Below are positions 22,149-33,774 of a stretch of DNA of 64,000 bases, in pieces. This stretch comes from Epichloe hybrida (Eukaryota; Ascomycota; Sordariomycetes; Hypocreales; Clavicipitaceae): NCBI GenBank assembly GCA_019022495.1, contig JAFEKR010000010.1:806001-870000 (forward strand), given 5' to 3'. Below the pieces are notes generated by a model. It worked only from the letters and a program-made list of their open reading frames with translations. It did not search any database and was not told the DNA's origin. Both the position numbers and the translations under genes were made by a program. Each line of letters starts with the position of its first letter. The stretch's first letter is position 1.

Positions 22149-22952
22149 TCATCGACTGGCTTCCTCTGATAACTGACTGGCCAGATACGCTTCCATCTCA
22201 GCCCACCTGGCCTTGATGCCCTGCACATCACACCACTTCAACTCCCGTGGATCCTCGATCCACCATTTCCCCCGCATCTTGTCACTGGCATACTTTTTCA
22301 AACTGCCCCCATCATATTTGTGGTTTTTGACACCAGTCAAAAGCACTGCGTTTCCGACGGTTGGGGTGAATTCCTCGGGGTCGAGGAAAACAGTCAGGTG
22401 GACCTGTTTCGAAGTTGATGGATCTGCAATGCGCGCTGTGCGCTGCTTGTAGGGCGGCAAATGGGAAGCCTCTAGTGGGGAGAGGTAGGTCATGATGGCG
22501 AGAATGTTACAGGACCAGTTTTGCTGATACGGGAGGTTTGGGATAGACCGTAGAGTAGTAAGTTTCAGGGGCGTCTGGAGATCATGGAGAGCATGCCAGT
22601 CCCGCGCGAGGGCGATGGGCACCATTGGCTGCTTGTCGCTGGTGTCGCTGGTGTCGCCGGTGTTTACGCGTGGCGCCTTGGATGGCGATTTCGAAGTTGT
22701 GTTGAGAGGTTTCTTGACGGGGAACGTGAGAGCCTCGAACTCTTCGAATACGTCTGGCGTCGCGGCATTTAGGAGCACATGCTTGCTGTCCGGCTCAGTT
22801 GTCCGCGACGGTCTCCGCGACGGTTTCCTCGACGGATGAGCTTTCGTTGGCGGGCCGACTACTGATCCGAATGCGGAGGGTGATTTTCTCTCGGGTGAGG
22901 TCTCCATCTGCGGCGTGACAGGTTCCTCGTCGGGAGTGAAAATGCCCTCCTC

Positions 22953-22984
<32 letters not shown>

Positions 22985-23387
22985 GTTGTTCCTTGTGGAG
23001 TTCTTGAACAGGGCGATTCCACCCTACTGTGCTCAGGTTATGTACCACCAAGAAGATGATTTGTTTTGACTCGCCATGCTCGTCGACAAGACTTTTCACC
23101 CTCAACTGATGATCATCTACCCGGACATAGGTGCCGACAGATATTTCACGCGTGTGCACAAAGCGGTGCATGGCATCGCCCAAGATGGCTTGAATGCAAA
23201 GCTCGCCATCGCCAAGTAAGAGACGCACCACTTGCCAGCGGCCCGTCTCCGTAAGCGATGCAATCTGTATGTCTTCAACGAGGAATATGGACCCCGGCAC
23301 AGGAAAGCGCGTGCGAACGAGATGCTTGATTGTGGGGACGAGCGTGAAAGGCGAGGCGTTGGGAGCGGCTGTGATGGCGGTCAACAT
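22149..23387 (-). CDS. OB-fold nucleic-acid-binding-like protein
   Basis: Single exon, 412 aa from the ATG at 23387 (MLTAITAAPNAS); an upstream in-frame ATG at 23441 is less likely. The N-terminal ~110 residues (FPVPGSIFLVEDIQIASL ... VVRLLLGDGELCIQAILGD ... VGTYVRVDDHQLRVKSL) read as an OB-fold. The middle is disordered and Ser/Pro/Lys-rich with a HEHEHEHE repeat near residue 140. The C-terminal ~140 residues (LPYQQNWSCNILAIMTYLSPLEASHLPPYKQRTARI ... VHLTVFLDPEEFTP) form a second OB-fold-like unit, as in RPA- or telomere-type proteins. Its role is probably single-strand DNA or RNA binding; the exact family is not certain. It is divergent from the transporter gene, 388 bp apart. Confidence 0.65.
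22950..22985. repeat. CTCGTG hexanucleotide repeat (His-Glu repeat)
   Basis: Five to six near-perfect copies of ctcgtg inside the OB-fold gene encode an alternating His-Glu tract in the disordered linker. It is length-variable in principle. Confidence 0.8.
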
Positions 23388-23775
23388 GGCGGTTGTTGGG
23401 TTGTTGGGTTGTTTTGTTGCAATGTGTGTCCATGTGTCCAAGTGTCCAGTCCGACACGGAAGGGAGTCACATCATGTGGAGGTCGTCTGGTGAGTGGTGA
23501 CCGACCAGGTGACCAACTAACTGCCCAAGCAGTACGGAGTACAAGCACCAGATAGCCGGCCATTCCCAAACCGGCACTCGAATCCGTGTATCCTCTCCTC
23601 TCTCGCCGTCGTCTTTTCTCCTTTCCCCCTTTCCCCCTTTCCCCCTTTCCCCCTCCATACCTTCCACACCTTGGGATGCTTCCTTGAAGCATCCGTCCGC
23701 CACTGATACAAGTTTGCTTGGAATCGTCCCCGAGCCGGCGACGTTGCGACGCACAGCCCCGCCCCCCACCGGCCG
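23388..23775. promoter_or_regulatory. Divergent promoter between OB-fold and MCH1-like genes
   Basis: A 388-bp bidirectional upstream region. It contains a CT-rich array (repeated tttccccc at about 23,621-23,655), a common core-promoter feature of fungal genes, and a TACGGAGTA copy at about 23,532. Confidence 0.5.
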
Positions 23776-25072
23776 ATGACCATGTCGCCTTCAAGCACCG
23801 ACCATCGCAGCCCAGTCATCCCGACCGTACATGTACAAGACAGCGAGGCGTCTTCGACCTTCAGCGCCTACGATGACGAGGACAATTTCGAGGCTGGCTC
23901 GGCCCCTCATCGCCCAAGTTCGAGTTCGATACGCCAAAAGAAAGGGATTCGCATCATTTCTCTCGTCTTCGCCACTCTCTCATCTCTGTGCGCCGGCTCC
24001 ATCGTCGTCTTCTCGCTTTACGCACCTCGGTTTCAGTCTCGTCTACGATATACCCAGTTTCAAGTCAATGGCGTCGCCATTGCAGGCTCATTGGCGCTGT
24101 ATCTGCCAATCTCCGTCATGGGCTACGTGTGCGACCGTGTTGGTGTTTCGCCACTTTCACTCCTTTCGGCGCTTCTCTTCGGCACTGGCTACGGTACCGC
24201 TGCATTCATTTACCGAAAACTGGACATGGAATTCAACGTTCTGAAAAGGCCGCACGGCGCGGGCAACGAGTGGTCCTACCCTGCCATGATCTTTGCATTC
24301 ATTTGCATTGGTTCCGGGACCTCCGCAATGTACATTGCATCGGTGTCAACCTGTGCCAAGAACTTTGGAAAGGGCCAGTATCGAGGACTGGCGCTCGCTG
24401 TGCCTATCGCTGGCTTCGGACTAAGCGGCATGTGGCTGAGTCAGGTTGGAAGTCGGTTTCTGTACGAGACCAAACCTGATGGCTCCAAGGGCGAGGTTGA
24501 TGTATTCCGTTTCTTCGTTTTCCTGGCCGTTCTGCTCGCCATTATGGGGGTGGTGGGAACATTTCTGCTGCGAGTGGTTGATGAACAGGATCTCATTGAG
24601 GAAGCCATCGAGGAACTGGAGACGAGCGGCTTGCTGGACGGAAGCTCGCTGCTTAGTCGGTCACAGCGAGGCTATGGAGCGGCTGGTGCCTCCCAAGCCG
24701 ACGAAGCACTTGAGCCGTCAAAAGTTGACGACGCCCGCTGGAAGAAGAATTGGGTTCTCAATGCTGAGACTAGGCAATTTCTCACCGACCATACAATGTG
24801 GACTTTCGCTGTCGCCTTCCTCCTCATGGTTGGTCCTGCTGAAGCCTTCATCAACAACTTGGGTACCGTAATCGGAACCTTGACACCGCCGTCAACCCAA
24901 GGGCTCGGCGAGGCAACCTCGGCCGCCACCCATGTCTCCATCTTTGGTGTCACAAGCACGATAGCCCGCTTGTTGATCGGCACGCTTACTGACCTGCTGG
25001 CTCCCGCGCCCGAAACGCAGCATCTTCAGCTGACCTCGCCCTACCATGGCAGCCCCCCTCAACAACAACAGC

Positions 25073-25107
<35 letters not shown>

Positions 25108-25575
25108 CGATTCACGATTTCCCGAATCGCCTTTCTTCTCTTCTTCGCTCTTCTCATGTCCCTTGGGCTCACATTTCTCGCATCCGGTGCAGCCCAAAAC
25201 CACGCCGATCGATTCTGGGTTGTATCCGGCCTTGTGGGAGCTGGATATGGAGCCATCTTCAGCCTGACGCCGCTCGTTGTCGCCATCATCTGGGGTGTGG
25301 AAAACTTCGCCACCAATTTTGGTATCATCGCCATGTTGCCTGCTTTGGGGTCGACTTTCTGGGGACTCGTGTACTCTGGTGTGTATCAGGCTGGTGCCAA
25401 GGCATCCCCTCTTTCCAGCGACGGAAGTGAGGACGACGACTTATTCTGTCACGGAAAGCAGTGCTATAGTGGGACATTCTGGGCAGAAGCAGTATGCGTT
25501 TGGATAGCGTGCGTACTGGTACTGTATGCATGGAAGGGTAAGGGGGGCTGGAAACAAAGGGGCATTGTCATTTAG
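23776..25575 (+). CDS. mch1: MCH1-like major facilitator transporter
   Basis: Intronless, 599 aa. MCH1 proteins are fungal MFS carriers named after monocarboxylate transporters; the substrate is uncertain and the yeast protein is vacuolar. Seen: a cytosolic acidic/Ser N-terminus (~60 aa), then about 12 hydrophobic helices beginning at residue ~58 (GIRIISLVFATLSSLCAGS), a Gly-rich MFS helix with LYLPISVMGYVCDRVG (motif-A-like), and a long central loop. The later loop (residues ~430-444) carries 16 consecutive glutamines encoded by CAA/CAG, followed by the next helix (ISRIAFLLFFALLMSLGL). A start two codons later (MSPSSTD) is also possible. The poly-Q tract lies between membrane helices, so its length may vary without disrupting the fold. 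Confidence 0.85.
25060..25107 (+). repeat. CAA/CAG microsatellite encoding 16 Gln
   Basis: Sixteen consecutive Gln codons (15 CAA, 1 CAG) in a loop of the MCH1-like transporter. It is likely length-polymorphic between strains. Confidence 0.9.
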
Positions 25576-25976
25576 TCACAACTTACTTACTTGCTTTGCA
25601 TCGAAGCATGAAATCATCAAGACCGACATTGTATCAACTGAGGTAGTTGCACTCGTTTCATACAATATATACTTGGTCTTACCTTGAAGATGGCAAAATC
25701 CAAATAAAAAGTACGTTTTGGCAAATTCCCAAATGATGCACGTGACCTCGCATCAGCTCGCGTCGAGAACAAGGCGCGTTGTCCACCAAGAAAAAAAAAA
25801 CCCCCCCTCCGACGGATTGTAGTCCGGTTCCCCGCAAAACTCCCAGCTATTATGAGCATAATAAGCTTCACGCCACCACTAGTCATTTTGAAGCTCATAC
25901 CTCTTTCTTGATCGAATGGCTCTCTAACAACACGTCCGAGTGCCTAAAAGTGGCGTGGTCAGAGACGTCCGTCAAG
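25576..25976. other. Intergenic region, MRE11 promoter
   Basis: No gene seen. An A9-C7 homopolymer pair occurs at about 25,793-25,807. The MRE11 leader precedes the ATG at 25,977. Confidence 0.5.
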
Positions 25977-28384
25977 ATGACTGAATTCACAGGTAACATC
26001 TCACAGTGCTAACATGCAGTCGGGCATTGATCTCACGGTTTTATTCTTAGAGGCTGACACGATTCGAATTCTGATCGCAACCGACAACCATGTCGGGTTC
26101 GAGGAGCGCGACGCAATCCGTAAGGATGACAGTTGGCGAACCTTTGACGAGATTCTGAACTTGGCCCGCAGAGAGGATGCATGTCACGGGCCCCTTTTCA
26201 TTTTATTCACCGTCCCAACATGGTCCCATGCCTGCTAACCACGGCTTCACAGGTGGACATGGTTCTACTGGCAGGAGATCTGTTCCACGAAAACAAACCA
26301 TCTCGAAAGTCTCTATACCAGGTCATGCGAACTCTGCGGCAAAACTGTCTGGGCGAGAAGCCCTGCCCTCTCGAGTTTCTCTCCGATGCCGCATCCGTAT
26401 TCGAAGGCGCATTTCCTCACGTGAATTACGAGGACCCCGATATTAACGTATCCATCCCCGTTTTCTCCATCCACGGAAATCACGACGATCCTTCCGGTGA
26501 TGGCAACTACTGCTCGCTCGATCTACTACAAGCTGCTGGTCTGTTGAACTACTTTGGTCGCGTGGCTGAGGCGGATAACATCGAAGCCAAGCCAATTCTG
26601 CTCCAGAAAGGTGTCACAAAGTTGGCCTTGTTTGGTTTGAGCAACGTGCGTGACGAAAGAATGTTCCGAACATTCAGAGACCACAAGGTCAAGTGGTTCA
26701 GGCCAAACGTGCAAATGGGTGACTGGTTTAACTTGCTCGCTGTCCACCAGAACCATCATGCGCATACCGCCACGTCATATCTGCCCGAAAACGTCTTGCC
26801 CGATTGGCTGGACATGGTTGTTTGGGGTCATGAGCATGAGTGCCTCATTGATCCCACACAGAATCCCGAGACGGGGTTTCACGTGATGCAGCCTGGCTCC
26901 TCCGTAGCCACGTCCTTGGTTCCAGGTGAGGCTGTCCAGAAGCATGTCGCTATACTCAGTGTGACGGGAAAGGACTTCAAGGTCGATAAAATTCCACTCA
27001 AGTCTGTGAGGCCCTTTGTGACAAGAGAGCTTGCTCTTGCGCAGGACAAGCGGTTCAAAGGCCTGGACAAGAAGAAAGACAACAGACAGGAGGTTACGAG
27101 ACGGTTGATGGAAATTGTGGAGGAAATGATTGGAAAAGCGAACGCGGATTGGGGGGCGATCCAAACGGACGAAGACGCCCTGGAGGAACGGCCACTGCCG
27201 CTCATCAGACTGAAAGTTGAGTACACGGCTTCTGAAGGAGGCGTGTTTGAATGTGAAAATCCACAGAGATTCTCCAACCGATTTGTTGGCAAGGTTGCCA
27301 ACACAAACGATGTCATCTATTTTCACCGGAAAAAGTCGGCACAACGTAAGCGAATTCCTCTTCACTGGGCCCCCCTGGGCATTGACGAGTACTAAAACCA
27401 TGTTTAGGTAAAGCAACTGCAGCTCTGCCAGCTGACGTTTTGGAGGCCCTCGAGGATGGCGCAGACAGAGTCAAAGTCGAGTCCCTGGTCCAAGATTTCT
27501 TGGGCGCTCAGTCCCTCAAAGTCCTTCCTCAAGGACCGTTCGGAGACGCCGTGAACCAATTTGTTTCCAAAGATGACAAACATGCCATGGAGCTCTTTGT
27601 TTCGGAGCACTTGACGGGCCAAGTGAAACAGCTACTCGGCCTAGAGTCAGATGATGAGGACCTAAGCAGCGCCATGGAGATTTACCGCACAAGAGTTGAG
27701 CAGCAGATGGCCAGTGGGCCGGCAAGAATTGGCCTAAGCGCTGAGAGGAAACGTGTGTTGAAACCGAAACCCGACACCTGGGATAGCGACTTCGATGGCG
27801 AATGGGAGAATGAGCCAGGGGCGTGGATGTACGAAGACACCGGTCACCAGCTGAGTCTGACTACTACACAAGAGCTTGGTCGATCCGCGCAAAGCAAGGT
27901 GGGAGCATCCGATGATGATGGTGATGATGATGATGGAGAAAGATCTGTTCCGCACACAAACAAGAGATCAACAGCACGGGGAGCCAAGACAAGCGCAACG
28001 AAAGCCGCTGAGAAGAAGGCACCGACACGGAAAGATTCGACCAGAGGGCGGGGCCGCAAAGCTTTCGAGCTAACCGATGAGGAGGAAGTGGAGGATAATA
28101 ACGACGACCCAGATGTCGTGATGGAGTCGGGCGAGGAGCCGCCGCCCCCACCAAAAGCCGCTTCCAGAGGGAGACGCGCGACGGCGGCCAAAAGCGCCGC
28201 GCCACGCACGGCAAAAAAGTCTGCCGGCCGAGCTGGCACGAAATCAAAACAGACTAAATTGGACTTTTCACAAAAGAGCGGAGGCGGCACGCAAAAAGCA
28301 GCGGCGGAAATTAGCAATGATGAGATTTCAGATGAAGATGATTTTGAGCCTGCTCCGGTCTCGACCAGAACGAGACGAAGATGA
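25977..28384 (+). CDS. mre11: MRE11 double-strand-break repair nuclease
   Basis: Four exons close exactly in frame: 25977-25992, 26051-26178, 26253-27345 and 27408-28384 (737 aa). Mre11 is the Mn-dependent nuclease of the Mre11-Rad50-Nbs1 complex, acting in break resection, checkpoint signalling and telomere upkeep in the nucleus. Seen: phosphoesterase motifs ATDNHVGF, LAGDLFHENKPS, SIHGNHDDPSG, LAVHQNHH and WGHEHECL, followed by the capping and Rad50-binding region and an acidic/basic disordered tail with Gly-Arg patches (TRGRGRKAF). Intron 2 uses a GC donor (GCATGT), required to give the conserved EDVDMVLLAGD junction. The first exon is only 16 nt. Length and motifs match the family; it looks intact. 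Confidence 0.95.
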
Positions 28385-29184
28385 CTGTTTGTTTTAACAG
28401 CAGGTGACAAATCGATGTACGAAGGATATACAATCTAGGCGATTCAATTCTTAAGCAGGCTTGGCACTGCGTGATCAAGTATGTGCTTGTGCAAGTACAT
28501 GTGAGTCGTCAGCGAGTGGCCGGTTAGTCGCCTGATCACAGCCCTGGCCGGACTCTTGCATGGATGGCGGCGGCCAACGGCACGGGGGTCCGGAGGTGCA
28601 GAGCCCCGGTTCTCAACTTGAATCCGCCGCCGTGAAACCACACCAGCTGCCTGTGGACTATTTGGCTTGTTTTCCAGGAATATGATGACGGTTGCCTACA
28701 TTCGTCAGATGCGTCGTCGCTCACAAATTACAATACAGAGCAACAACAAAAAGACCCGCTCCGCTGACTGGGACAAGGCGACATTGGGCTCTGGCCTCAT
28801 AAATCAGGCCGCAAATTAGGTGGGTTCTGGCCTTATAAGTTAGGCCGCAAATTAGGGGCCGTCTTTCTACATACGCGCATCCGACGTTGCAAGCTGAAGC
28901 CGCCCACATCGTCACAATTCCTTGTCCACTACGGATTAATTCCTGACTTTGTAACAACCGAGACGGATGCCGGATGACTAGCCACTTGGTTCGACTTTCT
29001 CCCTTTTATACTGGGAATCTCGTCATTGCTGCAAGGACGGTCTGTCGAAAGATTGACAAAACTTGTCCCACGATTTTTCAACCATCCACGTACTCCGTAC
29101 CCACCCAGACATGACGACGCCTTTTGAGCAGCGCATTCGCGATTAAATCCCCCGCGATGATTGCACCGCCGTGTCTCGCCTTGA
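28385..29184. other. Intergenic region with 34-bp direct repeat
   Basis: Between MRE11 and the F-box gene. A duplicated unit (about 28,787-28,819 and 28,822-28,854) shares CTGGCC and AGGCCGCAAATTAG words. A TACTCCGTA copy occurs at about 29,091. No gene seen. Confidence 0.6.
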
Positions 29185-31080
29185 ATGGACTCTGGCATTG
29201 CGGCGCGCCATTCTGGCCGTCCCCACGTCGACGCATATCTAGCGAAGCTGTCACCCTGGGATCTGCTCTACCTAAGAGATGGCTTTCGCAAGGGGGTTAT
29301 TAAGATTACTGGCCTTGCGACAATTTCAGATCTCCCCGTTGAAATCCTGTCAATCATAGCCCAGCGGCTTGGGCTGGAGGATCTCATCACTTGTCGACTG
29401 GTCTCCCGCTCATGGCACTCGGCGTGGACGCAGGGTGCCATCACGGCCGCGATTTGCCATTATTTCTTCCCCGGTTTGCTGGAAAAGTATAGATTGGAGG
29501 GCGATTCTCGACCCCCAGGGGAGCTACTCCAATCGTCTTTGATCAGGAATCTCCAACACAAGCACGCCTCACCTTTAGAATCAACCTGCATTCTCTGGAA
29601 CAGAAGATTGTCGAGTACCATATCTCAGCCCTTTCAAGGCCATTTTTCTGGAGCTGACGGTCCTGAAGAACTCGTCTTGTTCCGGTCCCGAGGACCCCCT
29701 GTATTTTACGACAGAGGGGCGCTTGCCTGGCAACCAGATTCGGCCTGTGTCATCGTGGACAACTTACGGACATGTCAGCGTCGAATGTGCTGTTTTGTTG
29801 ATTCCATCCTTCTTGGAGAGAGAATGAGGCTTCAGGGAATGTCCAGCAGTCTTCTTGTATTCGCCGCATCTAACAGTGAAATGGCGGGCTTGAACTACAA
29901 CATCATGTGAGTTATCGCCATCAGGACAGGACGAGCTCACATCTCGAGACTGACTATTCTAACTCGGTACTCAAGAAAAATATGGCATGTGGAATCAAGA
30001 GAGTGGAAACGTGTTGTTTTGCCAGGTCCATTCGCAAGATGCTATATCGAAGGCGAACGAGTGGCAGTTACGACTCGTCAAGAGTTGATAATAAAGTGGT
30101 CTTGGAGAGGCTCGGCCGTTGAGCTAGATCAGTCTGGGATTCTCAACACGGTTCCAGAAGGCTATGACGCTGGTAAATCGCTTCCGGGCGTAATACTGCA
30201 TCCAAGTGAACAGGGCGTTTCCTACATTGCTAGGATCTATCGTTCCAAGCCCAAGAGTGAGTGACTGAAGACTAGAAGATACATCGACGCGTGAGAGAAT
30301 GTGCTTCCGCTCCCGATATCTAATTTTGTCACAGGTGCAGTATCAGAGCTAAACTTACACCCGCACTCTGAAAAACGCACCTTTCTGATGTCAGTGGTGC
30401 GGTATGATGATCTGGTGCCCACGCAAAGATGGCAGGAAAAGATCCATGAGGATTCGCTCAGCCATGCCCCCCCTGACTCATTACATGTCGCGTTCCGCCT
30501 GACTCTTCTTTGCTCCAAGATGAGCGCCAATGGCTTGTACAGTATTGGTACCGTACTGACCGCCAGCTACGATCTTGACCAACCTCGAGTAGTTGAATTT
30601 GCAACGACTGGGTTCAATGTCTACAAGGAAGCCTTCATACAACGCAGATTTGAATATCCAGACCCAGCCGACAGAAGCAGCCTCCGCTGTAGTCGAAGAA
30701 TATTCGATCAAACGACTTGGGGCTGCTCCGATCACGAAGAAAGCCTAACAGCATGGTCTCAGGACCAGCCGTTGGTACCTCGCTGGTTCACTCTTCATGG
30801 TTCAGATCCAGTACATGACAAGAACGAGCTTTGCGCCGCCATTGACCCATATATAAGAGATTTGAACAAGCGTGTACCGGTCTCTGAACCATGCCGCATC
30901 TACGGAGACGAAGACTTCCGAGTCTTGGTCACAAATCACGGTATTCTGGTGTGGTCTTTTACGAGAGACACGCAGCTACCTGTTGGCGGCAGCCTGTCCT
31001 CGCCAGGGCTGGCCTTGTCTGCGGAACGACGACTGATGGACCCGATTTATCCCGTTGATATCAAGTCTCTGGCTGGATAG
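29185..31080 (+). CDS. F-box protein
   Basis: Three exons close in frame: 29185-29906, 29976-30256 and 30335-31080 (582 aa). F-box proteins recruit substrates to SCF ubiquitin ligases through Skp1. Seen: an F-box at residues ~47-87 (ISDLPVEILSIIAQRLGLED, then LITCRLVSRSWHSAW). The remainder (~490 aa) has beta-rich segments such as RVAVTTRQELIIKWSW and FRVLVTNHGILVWSF, as in fungal F-box proteins with a poorly defined substrate domain. No LRR or WD signatures are obvious. The substrate is unknown. Confidence 0.85.
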
Positions 31081-31346
31081 ACTTGAAATGGCCACGGATC
31101 CGGCACGCTCGGCGCATTGTGCACAATGATGAACAGAGATGACTTGGTGGAACAATCATGACAAGGCGTTGTGTAATGATGAATGGAACCGCCGTTCCGT
31201 GGGAGACTATATTCAGAAAGCTTGGCAAACGCAGCATATTCGCCAAAAGTCGCAAGAACAACTAGGGTAAGTATCTACACCAAAAGCAACACGGTCCAGC
31301 CGGAACTTGCATCCAAATCGTACCGTGCCCTCAAAAGCCCTCGTCA

Positions 31347-32264
31347 TCAGGTGACTGATTGTGTCTTTTGTAAGCTGCTAACAAGGAATTGAGGAGCATC
31401 TTGAGCTGCAGCAGGGGCATAGCCAAGATGTGCTGCGGTGATGAAGAGTGAGCCTGTACAAACCATGTCACCTGGATTGCAGTAAACCTTGAGACGGTCT
31501 CGTGGATAATTGGGGATTTGGCCATGGTTCTGCAGATTCTTGGTATAACCGAAGAGCACGGTGCCAGCGATCTTGGCACGAGTAGATTCATCGAGACGGC
31601 TAATTCCAGCTGCGACAACCGCAGCTCCCTGGCTATTGGCAGGTAAAGCAAGTCAGCCTCCCATCTTCTCGTCATCGCTCCATGTCAGCAGGGTAGTTGG
31701 TTGTGCAAGTCCACTGACCTATACCCAGCCGCAAGAATGCGCGCTTCCGGGCACTTGGTGCTTGCCAGGGTGAAGAGTCTCGTCGTCTCCCGGATCGCAG
31801 CCTCGCTTGAACCGGCTGGCCAGGCATTGTCCATCAAGGTGGCGCCGTACTGACCTCCAACACCTTGGACCCAGACTCTAGATTGCCCGAGGCGGCTTTT
31901 CAAGGCGCTGGCAAGAAGCGGCCCCACTGATGCTCCCTGCATGGCATCGTCATCATATTCCGTCATCAGCCAGGTGTACGTTATCACGGGAGGGACCGGA
32001 GGGTTGAGACGTGATATGGAGGCGTTGGGGAGAACAAACCATATTTCCTGGTTCAGTTGATCCTCGTGCGAAGATGAAGATGGCTTTAGGGCAAGGCCCG
32101 GTACCAGTCACAAGCTCATTCTGCGTGGTGGCAAAGAACTGTCGTGCCTCCAAATCTTCGGGAGCAACTTGGATCTCTCGGGCGGCCGGGGCCGGGGCCG
32201 GAACCGGGGCTGCAGCAGCCAGCAAGCTGAACAGTGCAACAACAAAAGCGAAGGAATATTTCAT
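31347..32264 (-). CDS. Secreted cutinase
   Basis: Three exons close in frame: 32040-32264, 31719-31936 and 31347-31632 (242 aa). Cutinases (CE5, alpha/beta hydrolase) cleave ester bonds of plant cutin. Seen: a hydrophobic signal peptide ([20 protein letters not shown]) and a Pro/Ala linker, [14 protein letters not shown] with an oxyanion-hole Ser, and the nucleophile elbow G-Y-S-Q-G split by intron 2. [10 protein letters not shown] (catalytic Asp) and ITAAHLGY (catalytic His) follow. The cysteines expected for family disulfides are present. The C-terminus reads [14 protein letters not shown]. The product is likely extracellular. All catalytic residues are intact. Confidence 0.95.
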
Positions 32265-32341
32265 TTCGACTTGGCGGGAAGGGGATGGATGGATAGCTAT
32301 AACCAGGAAGGAGTTGCTCCAGCTTGACGGGTCTCAAGCAG

Positions 32342-32349
32342 TATTTATG
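32342..32349 (-). promoter_or_regulatory. TATA-like box of cutinase gene
   Basis: The minus strand reads CATAAATA about 80 bp upstream of the cutinase ATG (32264), a plausible core promoter. Confidence 0.4.
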
Positions 32350-33774
32350 GCAAGGAGCAAAGCCATGGACTCTTTTTTTGAGATATTACTCTGTCTGCAG
32401 AAAACTTGGCATGGTTCTTTCCTCCCATCAGGCACGCTCGACATCTTTCCCACCACGGCCTCTCTATCTGTTACACAAGTACCCCATGACGTGACGGAAA
32501 GGAAATCCCTTGCCCACACGGGCGCAGAATAACGCTTCAGCAAGCCTCGGTAATCGTGCGACCAGAGTTTGAGGAATAAATGGCGCATAGAGATGCGTGG
32601 TCCCCAGTTCGGGAGAAACAGAATGGACCGTCGTGCGGAGTAGTATTAGACGAACCCGAGTTACAGGATGAATCCTCCTCTTCGCGGACCTCGGCATGAT
32701 ACCCATGAGACGGAAGACCCACCGATAAAACGTCTCGTCAATCGTTCTCCATCTCTCAAAGCCCAAGATGCGATTGCGATGGCAGGGATACACAATCATC
32801 CAGTTCCTTGACACAATCACAGTTTGCCGGATCACAGGGGGGTTACGCTCAATCCAAAGCGGTTCACCTGTTTTGCTTCTCCACTCGGAGGACATGGCAA
32901 CAAATTGTTGCCTGCCGGCCTTTCTGCGACCTTTGTCCTCGGGGCATCTGCCCCCCCTCTTCTTCCATCATGCTGCCGAGCGCGGGCGTCGCCAATCTGA
33001 CAGCCTTGTTAGGGAAGGGGCTAATCTATCGCTGGCCAATGGGACGTCGTTCAGACAGACGACTGCGGTGTGATGGGACAAATATCCTGGGACCATGTCC
33101 ATCAACTTTCTAACAAGGGTGGTAGGCTTGTTTGCAATTGAGCCTGAATTCAAGTTGAAGCCAGCGAGGTGGTGATTTTGATGATGGAGAAGACAAGTTT
33201 TTGTCTTTCCATTCATGGGGAGAAGATGGAAGAAGATGGCGCAACCCCCCCCCCACGTTATTTCATTGGGCACGGGCCCACCCCTGCCCCGCTCAATGCA
33301 AGCTTCCAGGACATGTGCCTTCACGAACTCGAGCGAACGACGGATGGCAAGTGCCGCGCAGCTTCCATTACACTTGGTATTATCGGACGGCGTGTCTCAG
33401 GGAACACCGACTTCTCATTCAAGGCGGGTAGCGCGCGGTGACGTCTCGACACGTGTTTATGCGCACGAAATGTGAATTGTAACAAGTCTTTTTTTTTTAC
33501 CCCTCCTATCAAACAAACAAACGTATCATTTGGAAAAGCCCGCCGTGAAGAAGTTGGTCCTGACTCCTGGTACAATGTCTTTCTACCTCGCCACACCACT
33601 GGCACTGGGTTCAGTTGCTCAGATCAAGTTGATGATTATATTATTACTCCCAGGGAGTACGATAATGACATGCGCCTTGCCCAGATCCACCATGACGGCA
33701 TGTCCCAACCACCGAACACCGCCCCCCCCCCTCTCTCTTATTCCAAGTATGAAAATCGAATACCTCAGGCCCGG
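32350..33774. other. Intergenic region, no recognised gene
   Basis: Between the cutinase promoter and the 3' end of the CFEM receptor gene. A 143-codon minus frame (32,464-32,895) and overlapping plus frames have no family features or clear splice structure. C-runs occur at 33,247-33,255 and 33,722-33,731. Confidence 0.5.

Noticed and set aside
32464..32895. 143-codon minus-strand frame near the cutinase
   Set aside because: Composition and lack of domains look random; overlapping frames exist on both strands.
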